The notes: generated from the sequence alone by a model not told the origin. 51,408 nt of DNA from CAYVTM01 sp964454645 (GCA_964454645.1 CAYVTM010000011.1:1-51408), one strand, 5' to 3'. Positions 7,177 to 13,571 are shown, numbered from the stretch's first letter. A program made the numbers and translations.

Positions 7177-8374
7177 TGATTTTCAAAATTTCTTTTACAA
7201 TATTCTTCCCAACGGCTTGAATTAGTGGTGTTACAACTGAATTTCCAAATTGTTTATAGGCTTGATTGTCCGAAACAGGAATAATAAAACTATCAGGGAA
7301 GCCCTGAAGTCTAGCGCATTCTCTTGGTGTCAAACGTCTTGGATTTAAACCGTCTTGTGGTATTAAAATTTCCGCTCCATCTTTATAATATCTTGCACTC
7401 ATTGTTCTTGAAATGCCGTCTAAATTAGTTAGCCCAAAACCAAAGCCATTGCCTTTCTCTTTATGTTTTTTTGCATATTCTTGCAAGTAATTCCAAAGCT
7501 TGTCAGATAACGTATATTTCGGGTCAACTTCTTCCTCTAAAATATCTCTAATTGCGAATTTTGCATCTCCCATTTTTGGAAATTCAAAAGTTTCTTCGGC
7601 ATTAAAAACGTGATTGTCAAAGCCTACGATTATTATTCTTTCTCTGTGTTGTGGTACAAAATATTGCCCGTCTAAAACCTTAAAATGAATAGAATAACCT
7701 AATTCTTTTAAAGTTTCTTTTATAATTGTAAACGTTTTTCCTTTGTCGTGAGAAACAAGATTTTTTACGTTCTCTAACATAAAAGCCTTTGGCTTTTTAT
7801 GTTTTATAATTCTTGCAACATCAAAAAATAATGTTCCTTGAGTTTCATCTAAAAAGCCGTGGGCTCTGCCCAAGGCGTTTTTCTTTGAAACTCCTGCAAT
7901 AGAAAAAGGTTGACAAGGGAAGCCACCCAATAAAATATCGTGGTCGGGAATATCGTTTTCTGGAATTTTTGTAATGTCGCCAAACGGAACTTCTCCAAAA
8001 TTAGCATCATAAGTTTTTTTAGAATATGTGTCCCATTCGCTTGTAAAAACACATTTTCCACCAAGGTTTTGAAAAGCCATTCTTATTCCTCCAATTCCTG
8101 CGAATAAGTCAATAAATTTGAACTTTGGTGTCGTTGGTGGTGGGAATGGAACATCCCATTTTATTGGCAAATAATACTGAAAATCAGGTTCTTCGACTAT
8201 ACTTAATTTGTCGTGTAAATCTGTTAGATAAGTAGTTGCCGTTGGTCTATAGTATTGAGAAACACCATTTTTATGGTTTTGAAAAAAGTGCGTCAAATGA
8301 GCCAAGTCGTTATTTTCCGTCTTGGTTATCTCTAATTTGAGTTTGTTTTTTATGTCTGAATACTTTTTGCTCAT
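7142..8374 (-). CDS. DNA (cytosine-5-)-methyltransferase, type II (cassette G)
   Basis: 410 residues from the ATG at 8374; a TTG ten codons upstream at 8404 is also possible. It has the ordered 5mC methylase motifs: FIDLFAGIGGIR (I), GGFPCQPFSIAG with the catalytic Cys near 154 (IV), MLENVKNL (VI), QHRERIIIVGF (VIII), and the C-terminal GNSVVTPL (X). An N-terminal extension of about 85 residues resembles that of Dcm/M.EcoRII-type enzymes. It overlaps the endonuclease gene by 35 bp. Together they form a complete restriction-modification system on one cassette. It differs from its neighbours in having fewer GAC/GTC codons, which suggests a different donor. Confidence 0.93.
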   Translation of the reverse strand: MSKKYSDIKNKLKLEITKTENNDLAHLTHFFQNHKNGVSQYYRPTATTYLTDLHDKLSIVEEPDFQYYLPIKWDVPFPPPTTPKFKFIDLFAGIGGIRMAFQNLGGKCVFTSEWDTYSKKTYDANFGEVPFGDITKIPENDIPDHDILLGGFPCQPFSIAGVSKKNALGRAHGFLDETQGTLFFDVARIIKHKKPKAFMLENVKNLVSHDKGKTFTIIKETLKELGYSIHFKVLDGQYFVPQHRERIIIVGFDNHVFNAEETFEFPKMGDAKFAIRDILEEEVDPKYTLSDKLWNYLQEYAKKHKEKGNGFGFGLTNLDGISRTMSARYYKDGAEILIPQDGLNPRRLTPRECARLQGFPDSFIIPVSDNQAYKQFGNSVVTPLIQAVGKNIVKEILKINEPTKSKVAVH

Positions 8375-8496
8375 TTGTGTTGCAAGTTCGTGATTTTTTT
8401 TCAATTGAGCTTGGGTGTCGTACAGGAAATTTTAACAAATTTCAGTTCTGTATTTTGTCAGTTGATTTTAGTGCTATCGTTCGGTAGGGTGACCGA

Positions 8497-8622
8497 TAAC
8501 GTTTTGGCGCTTGGCGCAGTGGCGGATTTCGGAGCACAAAACTGTCAATACACCACAAAAGTTGATACGAGATAGAATGTTCAATTAACCACGTCACCCG
8601 CCATTGAGCCAAACGCCTGTTA
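8497..8622 (-). repeat. attC-like repeat 8 (type b, 126 bp)
   Basis: TAAC at 8497-8500 and GTTA at 8619-8622. Body nearly identical to repeat 2. The left flank GACCGATAAC pairs with the right flank of repeat 7; the right flank GTTACCTGC pairs with GCAGGTAAC before repeat 9. Confidence 0.87.
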
Positions 8623-9114
8623 CCTGCTGTTTTTTCTTTCATTTTTATTCAAGTTATCAATTGTCACAGACCCTTTGTCGTCCACGAAATACACTTTAAA
8701 ATTTATATTATTGTCCGTAAAAAAATCCTCAACCTTTCCAATAAGTTCTTTATATCTGTCAGTTAGTGGAAAAGCTAAAGCCAGATTAAAATTCTTACTG
8801 TCTTTATGTCGTTGATAGTTGAATATACTTGAAAGGAGAGCTTCTGAAAACCAATGCTTAGCTTGTAACTTGGGATTTGTCGGTTTGGGTTTTCCTTTGT
8901 CTTTACCTTTTGTGTGAACTGTCGTTGGATAACCTTTTACTTCAATTATTTCCTGTCGTCCTTGAAGACTAACAATAATATCTTCTCCTCTTGCACTAAT
9001 TTTCTCTGAATTGTCCTTTATGATTTTATAGCCATTTTTTAAAAAATAGTCAACAAGTTTTTTGCTTATTTGCCCTTCGTAAAACCAGTCTTCTTGATGA
9101 TTGTATTCTTTCAT
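8620..9114 (-). CDS. PD-(D/E)XK nuclease-like protein (cassette H, second gene)
   Basis: 164 residues. ARGEDIIVSLQGRQEIIEVK (about 42-61) has the E/D...E-V-K core of PD-(D/E)XK nucleases; the rest, including a WFSEALLSSIF helix, fits a small restriction-like fold. ATG overlaps the preceding gene stop by 4 bp (ATGA). The stop TAA (8620-8622) is built from the core-site TAAC of repeat 8. Two nuclease-like proteins in one cassette suggest a heteromeric defence enzyme. No methylase accompanies them. Function is inferred. Confidence 0.65.
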   Translation of the reverse strand: MKEYNHQEDWFYEGQISKKLVDYFLKNGYKIIKDNSEKISARGEDIIVSLQGRQEIIEVKGYPTTVHTKGKDKGKPKPTNPKLQAKHWFSEALLSSIFNYQRHKDSKNFNLALAFPLTDRYKELIGKVEDFFTDNNINFKVYFVDDKGSVTIDNLNKNERKNSR

Positions 9115-9671
9115 TTTGGTCTATTTAATTCTTCATTTACAATTGTTTCTCCATTAAAATAATACAAGTTGGCTAGAACATTTTCTTCATTGAAGCAATA
9201 TGAAATTGTCAACCCGAATAGATAAAAGTAATTTGGGTCTGAAATGAACCCAAGAATTTTGTTGATGTCGTGTTGTGTTATCTGTGCTTTTTTTGCTTCT
9301 ACAACAAGATAGTGCTGTTGCTCTACTTGGTCATTTATTCTGGTGTGAATTACAATATCTGGTCTAACCGATTGCTGACCGTCAACGGTGTTTAGGATTT
9401 TTTGATTACCGTAATATCTGTTATACTCTATGTCAACATTGTAAATTCCCAATTCAGTTTGTTGAATATTCTGTTCAAGATAAAATGCAAGTCTGTGATT
9501 AATTGTCGTTTCGTGCAGTTCTCGGTTTAGTAATCTTGCGTCAGGCGAAATTTGTTGAGGCATTACAATGTCAATATTGAAAATGTCACTGTCATTAGTG
9601 ATAAGTTGGTCAATACTTGTCGTTAAAAGTGTCCGGATATTTAATATCTGTTCTTCTGTTGGCTGTATCAT
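9111..9671 (-). CDS. PD-(D/E)XK-like protein (cassette H, first gene)
   Basis: 186 residues. RPDIVIHTRINDQ followed by HYLVVEAKK (about 103-129) gives the D...E-x-K signature of a type I restriction R-subunit-like N-terminal nuclease domain; no helicase part follows. ATG at 9671 directly after the motif GACGACA-like leader AAACGACA. Coupled to the next gene by ATGA overlap. The pair resembles a split nuclease or a nuclease with a catalytically similar partner. I do not recognise a named system. Confidence 0.65.
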   Translation of the reverse strand: MIQPTEEQILNIRTLLTTSIDQLITNDSDIFNIDIVMPQQISPDARLLNRELHETTINHRLAFYLEQNIQQTELGIYNVDIEYNRYYGNQKILNTVDGQQSVRPDIVIHTRINDQVEQQHYLVVEAKKAQITQHDINKILGFISDPNYFYLFGLTISYCFNEENVLANLYYFNGETIVNEELNRPK

Positions 9672-9695
9672 TGTCGTTTGGCTTAAAATAGCAGG

Positions 9696-9816
9696 TAACG
9701 TTTTGCGGCTTGGCGCAGGCGGGGGTTACCACCAACTTGCTACGAAGCCGTTCAATTCAAATCTACCAAAAACTGTCTTACAAATCACGAAGCCCGCTTG
9801 CGCTAAGCCGCTGTTA
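9696..9816 (-). repeat. attC-like repeat 9 (121 bp)
   Basis: TAAC at 9696-9699 and GTTA at 9813-9816. Arms GCGGCTTGGCGCAGGCGGGG and CCCGCTTGCGCTAAGCCGC. The interior differs from the other types. Its tags GCAGGTAAC and GTTATAGCCT pair with repeats 8 and 10 respectively. Confidence 0.84.
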
Positions 9817-9831
9817 TAGCCTGTTGTTCTT

Positions 9832-10803
9832 CTATTCGTCATTGGTCGGTATGTTCTTTTCTTTGCAGTATTCTTCTATTTCTGTGTCGTTTGCAAAATA
9901 GTCGTCACAAAATTCGTCCAATTCTTTTTCAGCACCGGAAACATATTTTTCACTTGCTGTCATTAGTTTTTCTGTCTGCTCAATGAACCTGTTAAACTCG
10001 TTATTCATTTTGCACAACTTGTCAATTGTCTTGAAGTCCAAGTCCCGATAAGTGGCAGGAAAAAGTATTTTGCTTTGGTAAGGGTTGGCATTAAGTTCAA
10101 TTATCCCAATTCCAAATGACTGATTTAGTCTTGCCATTTCTTCATTTAAACTGTCGCTAAACTCAAATGCCACTAAATAGCCATAGTTTGCCCAACTTGA
10201 ATTTGAAACTGCTTGGAAAAATGCTTTCTTAAGTTCGCTGTCGCTGTTGATTTCCTTTTTTAATTCGTAGGAACTCATTTTGAAAGTGTCAACCCGATTT
10301 ATTGATTTTAAAAAATTCTGGCTGGCTTTTGTCTGCAAGTTCAAAAACTTAATGCCAACCATATCGGGGTGTGTCCAAATCTGGTTGTTGTCTTTACCGT
10401 TTGATTGTTCGTGAAAAATTGTCTTTGAGTAGGTGTCTGTGTTTTTCAGATAACTGCTCAAAAGTTTATGTAAATCTCTCTCTTCGTAAGTCTTTGTCTT
10501 GGTCGGCTTTTTAGGTAAGGTTATTTGAGTTTCTGTCTCACCGCTAAGAACATCAATTGCAATATTTTGCTCATTTTTTGTCAAGTAGTAAGAATATGTT
10601 CCGCCTTGTTGTTTTATTCTTTTTACTCTCGTGTCACCATTACGAATAAAGTCACCAAGTAAAGCCGAAACTGTCGAACCTGGCGTTTTAGCTGTCCCAA
10701 AGTCGTAATAGTTTTTCTCTACGATATGGTTATAAACTTCCCAATAGTTTGTCAGTCCGTTAATTTCTTCAAGGCTCTTTAATACTGCTTCTTTTAATGT
10801 CAT
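9832..10803 (-). CDS. HARE-HTH domain protein, probable restriction-related (COG2958-like, cassette I)
   Basis: 323 residues. The first 75 residues (TLKEAVLKSLEE ... WEVYNHIVEKNYYDFGTAK ... GSTVSALLGDFI ... YYLTK) form a winged-helix HARE-HTH domain, known to link restriction or modification enzymes to DNA. The larger C-terminal part (THPDMVGIKF, SSYELKKEIN, ANYGYLVAFEFS) looks like a PD-(D/E)XK-type fold: D-x-V then E-L-K. COG2958-type proteins have this build. It stands alone in its cassette. ATG at 10803. Likely a defence or DNA-modification-dependent protein; the domain call is moderately firm. Confidence 0.72.
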   Translation of the reverse strand: MTLKEAVLKSLEEINGLTNYWEVYNHIVEKNYYDFGTAKTPGSTVSALLGDFIRNGDTRVKRIKQQGGTYSYYLTKNEQNIAIDVLSGETETQITLPKKPTKTKTYEERDLHKLLSSYLKNTDTYSKTIFHEQSNGKDNNQIWTHPDMVGIKFLNLQTKASQNFLKSINRVDTFKMSSYELKKEINSDSELKKAFFQAVSNSSWANYGYLVAFEFSDSLNEEMARLNQSFGIGIIELNANPYQSKILFPATYRDLDFKTIDKLCKMNNEFNRFIEQTEKLMTASEKYVSGAEKELDEFCDDYFANDTEIEEYCKEKNIPTNDE

Positions 10804-10849
10804 TTCTGCTCTTTTTTGTTTTACGGTGCTTTCGTCTTACAATAGGCTA

Positions 10850-10976
10850 TAACGGTTTGCGGCTTGGCGTTCGGGCGGGATTTTAGCACTACAGCCCAAT
10901 CGAAGCCGATAAGTTCAAATTTAGCAATTAGTTTCATACGGAGCACGTCAGCCCGCCTGACGCCAAACCGCTGTTA
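10850..10976 (-). repeat. attC-like repeat 10 (127 bp, nearest to the recombinase)
   Basis: TAAC at 10850-10853 and GTTA at 10973-10976. Arms GCGGCTTGGCGTTCGGGCGG and CCGCCTGACGCCAAACCGC. Left flank AGGCTATAAC pairs with repeat 9; right flank GTTACCTGCC pairs with GGCAGGTAAC at 12341-12350, the end of the array. Confidence 0.86.
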
Positions 10977-10985
10977 CCTGCCGTT

Positions 10986-11828
10986 TTATTTGTCGGTCTT
11001 TATGTTCCACGTTATGCAGTTCAGAATTCCACCGTCATAAGCAATTTCGTTGCTGTCAACCGTTGCAATAGTCTGTCCTGCGAATATTGTTTCTAATTGT
11101 CTAACTGCAAGTTCGTCTTCTTTGATGCCAAAGGTCGGAATGATTACAGTATTTTCCATTTGCAAATAGTTGATGTAGTCACCATTTGCGTGGTCGATGC
11201 TTTTGTTGTCATACACGTTGTAAGGAATTGTGATGTAGTCAAGTCCTGTGTTGTGAATGGCAATTTCAAAAGCTCTGTAAAATTCCTCTTTTTCCTGTTT
11301 GTAGTCGTTGATGATAACAGTGTGTTCGTCAACAAAACGAACCATACCGTCTGAATGACCTGTAAAGTCGCCTGGTTGTTCGGGAACAAAATAGATTTTG
11401 TCAACCTGCAACAGTTCGTAAAGTTCTTTGATTAATTTTTTTCGTTCATAAGTTGGGTTGTCCTTAAAAACACGGTCAGTCATAATCACTTTATTTGTCC
11501 AACGTGTTACATTGCCACCGTCAATAATTATATGTGTTTTAATAGTTTCAATACCGATTGCTTTGCAAATTCCGTCAACGTCCGAAATGGTTTTTAAATA
11601 CTTTTTTGTCTGTAAGTAAGAGGGATTGTAAACAAACCGAACAAATTTATTCAGGTCTGTTTGGATTGGCATATAGTCAACAGCCCAAACGTCTTTTGTC
11701 TGTGGCAAAAAGTCGAACGGAATTTTGCACTCCTTTAAAACGTTTTCAAACCGCTTGTAAAAGTCAGGATAGTTTTTGGGCAAGGTGTCTGCTAAATATA
11801 AAAAGTTAGTTTGGCTGTCTGTTGTCAT
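10986..11828 (-). CDS. Agmatine/peptidylarginine deiminase-fold protein (cassette J, second gene)
   Basis: 280 residues. Motifs of the Porphyromonas-type peptidylarginine/agmatine deiminase family are in order: VWAVDYMPIQ (Asp), IIDGGN, GHSDGMVRF (His-Asp), and the C-terminal GGILNCITW with the candidate nucleophile Cys. Family enzymes hydrolyse guanidino groups to ureido groups and ammonia. It is shorter than agmatine deiminase (about 350-370 residues), so the substrate is open. ATGA overlap with the upstream HTH/HNH gene makes this a two-gene cassette, an unusual pairing of a metabolic-type enzyme with a DNA-acting protein. Confidence 0.82.
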   Translation of the reverse strand: MTTDSQTNFLYLADTLPKNYPDFYKRFENVLKECKIPFDFLPQTKDVWAVDYMPIQTDLNKFVRFVYNPSYLQTKKYLKTISDVDGICKAIGIETIKTHIIIDGGNVTRWTNKVIMTDRVFKDNPTYERKKLIKELYELLQVDKIYFVPEQPGDFTGHSDGMVRFVDEHTVIINDYKQEKEEFYRAFEIAIHNTGLDYITIPYNVYDNKSIDHANGDYINYLQMENTVIIPTFGIKEDELAVRQLETIFAGQTIATVDSNEIAYDGGILNCITWNIKTDK

Positions 11829-12319
11829 TTTTCAAATCTTTGTTTCCAAATTTCTTTGAATACTTTGCCGACTTTTAAAAACTCTTCTTCATTAAATGTG
11901 TCCGTTTTGGCATTGTTGCACCAATAACAGGCAAATGCTAAGTTGTCAAAATTGTCGTATTCTAATTCGGGTTGTTTTCTATCGAGTTCAAGTTTTCTGC
12001 CTCTTGTTGCAATGCGCTTTGTGGTCAATCGTCCGCTGTCAAGAAGTTCTTTTATTTCTTGTTCGGTGATGTCGCAGTAAAAGCATTTTCTTTCGTGAGA
12101 TAGATACCATTTATAGAAGTCAGAAAACGCCATCTTTATCTTCTTTCTTGTCCATAAAGTGCGTATAGAGGCAATTGCTAATCTTTCTTCTTTCAACTCC
12201 TCATACCAACTTGCCAATGTAGAGTTTGGTAAGTCAAGTTTTTCAGCTATCGTCTTATAGTTCAATTGTTCAACGATGCAAAGATGTAAAAATTCTTTTT
12301 GTTGGTCAGTCATTGTCAT
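11825..12319 (-). CDS. HTH plus HNH endonuclease-like protein (cassette J, first gene)
   Basis: 164 residues. Residues 15-40 (LNYKTIAEKLDLPNSTLASW) form a helix-turn-helix. The second half holds a zinc HNH module: CFYC, then LELDRKQPELEY and NLAFACYWCNNAKTDTF, as in small HNH nucleases of phages and mobile elements. Two close ATGs (12319 and 12313); the first is used here. This is the first cassette gene after the recombinase, so it should be the most strongly transcribed from the promoter at 12431-12461. Leader TTTTAGGGCGACAC resembles the cassette leader motif. Confidence 0.75.
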   Translation of the reverse strand: MTMTDQQKEFLHLCIVEQLNYKTIAEKLDLPNSTLASWYEELKEERLAIASIRTLWTRKKIKMAFSDFYKWYLSHERKCFYCDITEQEIKELLDSGRLTTKRIATRGRKLELDRKQPELEYDNFDNLAFACYWCNNAKTDTFNEEEFLKVGKVFKEIWKQRFEK

Positions 12320-12350
12320 TGTGGTGTGTCGCCCTAAAATGGCAGGTAAC

Positions 12351-12446
12351 TTACTTATATACGCCTTTCTATTGCGTATAGTATGCCAATGAAGGTCGCA
12401 AAGTGATGTTTATTTTCGGTTTAGTTTAACCAAATATATCCCTTTC
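12351..12446 (-). other. Candidate attI-like insertion site
   Basis: The stretch between the last cassette boundary (AAC at 12348-12350) and the recombinase stop carries no attC-like arm, as expected for the primary insertion site of an integron. Eight bases from the junction lies a 7-bp inverted repeat, TATACGC (12358-12364) and GCGTATA (12374-12380), 9 bp apart. This could be the recombinase-binding core, but the role is inferred from position only. Confidence 0.5.
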
Positions 12447-12461
12447 TTACAAATCATCAAA
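12431..12461 (-). promoter_or_regulatory. Candidate array promoter (Pc-like), Bacteroidota consensus
   Basis: On the minus strand, TTTG (12458-12461) is followed after exactly 19 bp by TATATTTG (12431-12438). This fits the Bacteroidota -33 TTTG and -7 TAnnTTTG consensus. It points into the cassettes, with transcription expected to start near 12424 and to run through the attI-like region. The -33 box lies within the last codons of the recombinase gene, a mirror of classical integrons, where Pc lies inside intI but near its 5' end. Confidence 0.7.
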
Positions 12462-13571
12462 GGGACTCTTAATTTGTTGTATGCTTTTAGTACTTACATG
12501 TGTATAAATCTCAGTAGTTTTACTGTTTTTATGGCCTAACAGTTCTTGTATATATCGTAAATCTGTCCCCGATTCAAGTAAATGAGTAGCATAACTGTGC
12601 CGAAGTACATGCAAAGTAACCGATTTCGAAATGTTTGCCTTTTCTGCCGATTTCTTTAATACTATCTCTAAACTACGATATGAGTATGGCTTACCCTTTT
12701 CAGATCCCTCAAAAAGATAAATCGAGGGTTTATATTTCCGGAAATACTCCCGTAATAACGTTAGCAGCTTTTGACTGAGTGGAACTATCCTATCTTTTTT
12801 CCCTTTAGCGTTTTTTATCAATACTAAATTACGCGATGAATCAATATCGACCGGCTTAAGATTAATCAACTCTCCTGACCGTAACCCACAAGCATATATC
12901 AAACTTAACATACACTGATGCTTAAGATTGACCGTAACATCTAATATGGTCTTTACTTCTTTCTTACTTAACACAATAGGCAAACGCTTCCTCCTCCTCG
13001 GTCGGTGCAATTGCTCCGGATCTAAATGCTTCTGATCCACTATCCGAAAAAAAAGCTTTAATGCATTCACTACCTGATTCTGATACGATGAAGAATATTT
13101 ATTCTTTAGAATATACTCATTGTTAAAATGTACCAGATCATCATTATCAATTGTACTTATCGATTTGGTTCGATAAAATCTCAGAAACACCCGTACTGCT
13201 TCACTATACGTTTTTATAGTGTTATCACTATAACGCTTATTTTTCATCCATAATATAAATTGTTTTATCGCCTGTTGTACTTCCTCCGAAAGTGGTACAA
13301 GCTGATCTAACTGCTCCCGGCCGGGCTCTGTTTTTATCTCAAATCTTGATGATAAAGTTGTCTTCATCTCCCTGTATTTTTCATAACTGAAAGGCATTAT
13401 CCATGCTCTCAAATTACTATTCCAACTTACATGCTCCAGGCTTCTGATAAAACGAATGCTTTCCTTGTCGTACTTAAATCGCATAAGCAATACATACTCT
13501 CCGGATTTACGCTCAATCGATAAGTCCAATGCAGGTAGTGGGTTTGTTGAAAAAGAAGCTTCCATCGACAT
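12447..13571 (-). CDS. Tyrosine recombinase, candidate integron-type integrase
   Basis: 374 residues. Catalytic residues are complete: Arg231 (ACGLRSGEL), Lys in AKGKKDR (255-261), His321-x-x-Arg324 (HVLRHSYATH), His347 (LLGHKNSKTTEIYTHV) and Tyr356. SAM-like core-binding domain at about 95-190. The first 90 residues are an extra N-terminal domain; SWNSNLRAWIMPFSYEKY resembles HARP-like W..W.P repeats. The C-terminus IKSPFDDL matches the R-SP-L-D ending of IntI proteins. Between the Lys hairpin and HxxR it is about ten or more residues shorter than IntI1, so the IntI-specific helix insert seems absent. It reads in the same direction as the cassettes, as in the Treponema denticola integron. 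ATG at 13571; a second ATG lies two codons later. Confidence 0.9.
   Translation of the reverse strand: MSMEASFSTNPLPALDLSIERKSGEYVLLMRFKYDKESIRFIRSLEHVSWNSNLRAWIMPFSYEKYREMKTTLSSRFEIKTEPGREQLDQLVPLSEEVQQAIKQFILWMKNKRYSDNTIKTYSEAVRVFLRFYRTKSISTIDNDDLVHFNNEYILKNKYSSSYQNQVVNALKLFFRIVDQKHLDPEQLHRPRRRKRLPIVLSKKEVKTILDVTVNLKHQCMLSLIYACGLRSGELINLKPVDIDSSRNLVLIKNAKGKKDRIVPLSQKLLTLLREYFRKYKPSIYLFEGSEKGKPYSYRSLEIVLKKSAEKANISKSVTLHVLRHSYATHLLESGTDLRYIQELLGHKNSKTTEIYTHVSTKSIQQIKSPFDDL

Larger units (their letters stand above)
1..13571 (-). mobile_element. Integron-like cassette array with tyrosine recombinase
   Basis: Ten imperfectly palindromic repeats separate ten complete gene cassettes and one cassette cut by the left edge. 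A tyrosine recombinase gene lies at the right end. Cassette genes and recombinase all read leftwards. Each cassette begins (plus strand) with GTT plus 5-7 variable bases and ends with the reverse complement of those bases plus AAC, for example GTTATAGGGC at 2385 with GCCCTATAAC at 3063-3072, or GTTGTGTGC at 3191 with GCACACAAC at 3671-3679. In integrons this pattern arises because both halves come from one circular cassette. The repeats, pairing and co-orientation are seen directly; mobilisation by the neighbouring recombinase is inferred. The GTTRRRY core consensus is not followed, since only GTT/AAC is invariant, so this may be a divergent or separate lineage. Confidence 0.82.

Noticed and set aside
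51..10976. CRISPR array
   Set aside because: Repeats are about 126 bp, hairpin-shaped and spaced by whole genes of about 0.5-2.7 kb; spacers of fixed short length and cas genes are absent.
1..12350. Nested insertion sequences or MITEs
   Set aside because: No transposase and no target-site duplications; the end tags pair across cassettes, which transposon ends do not do.
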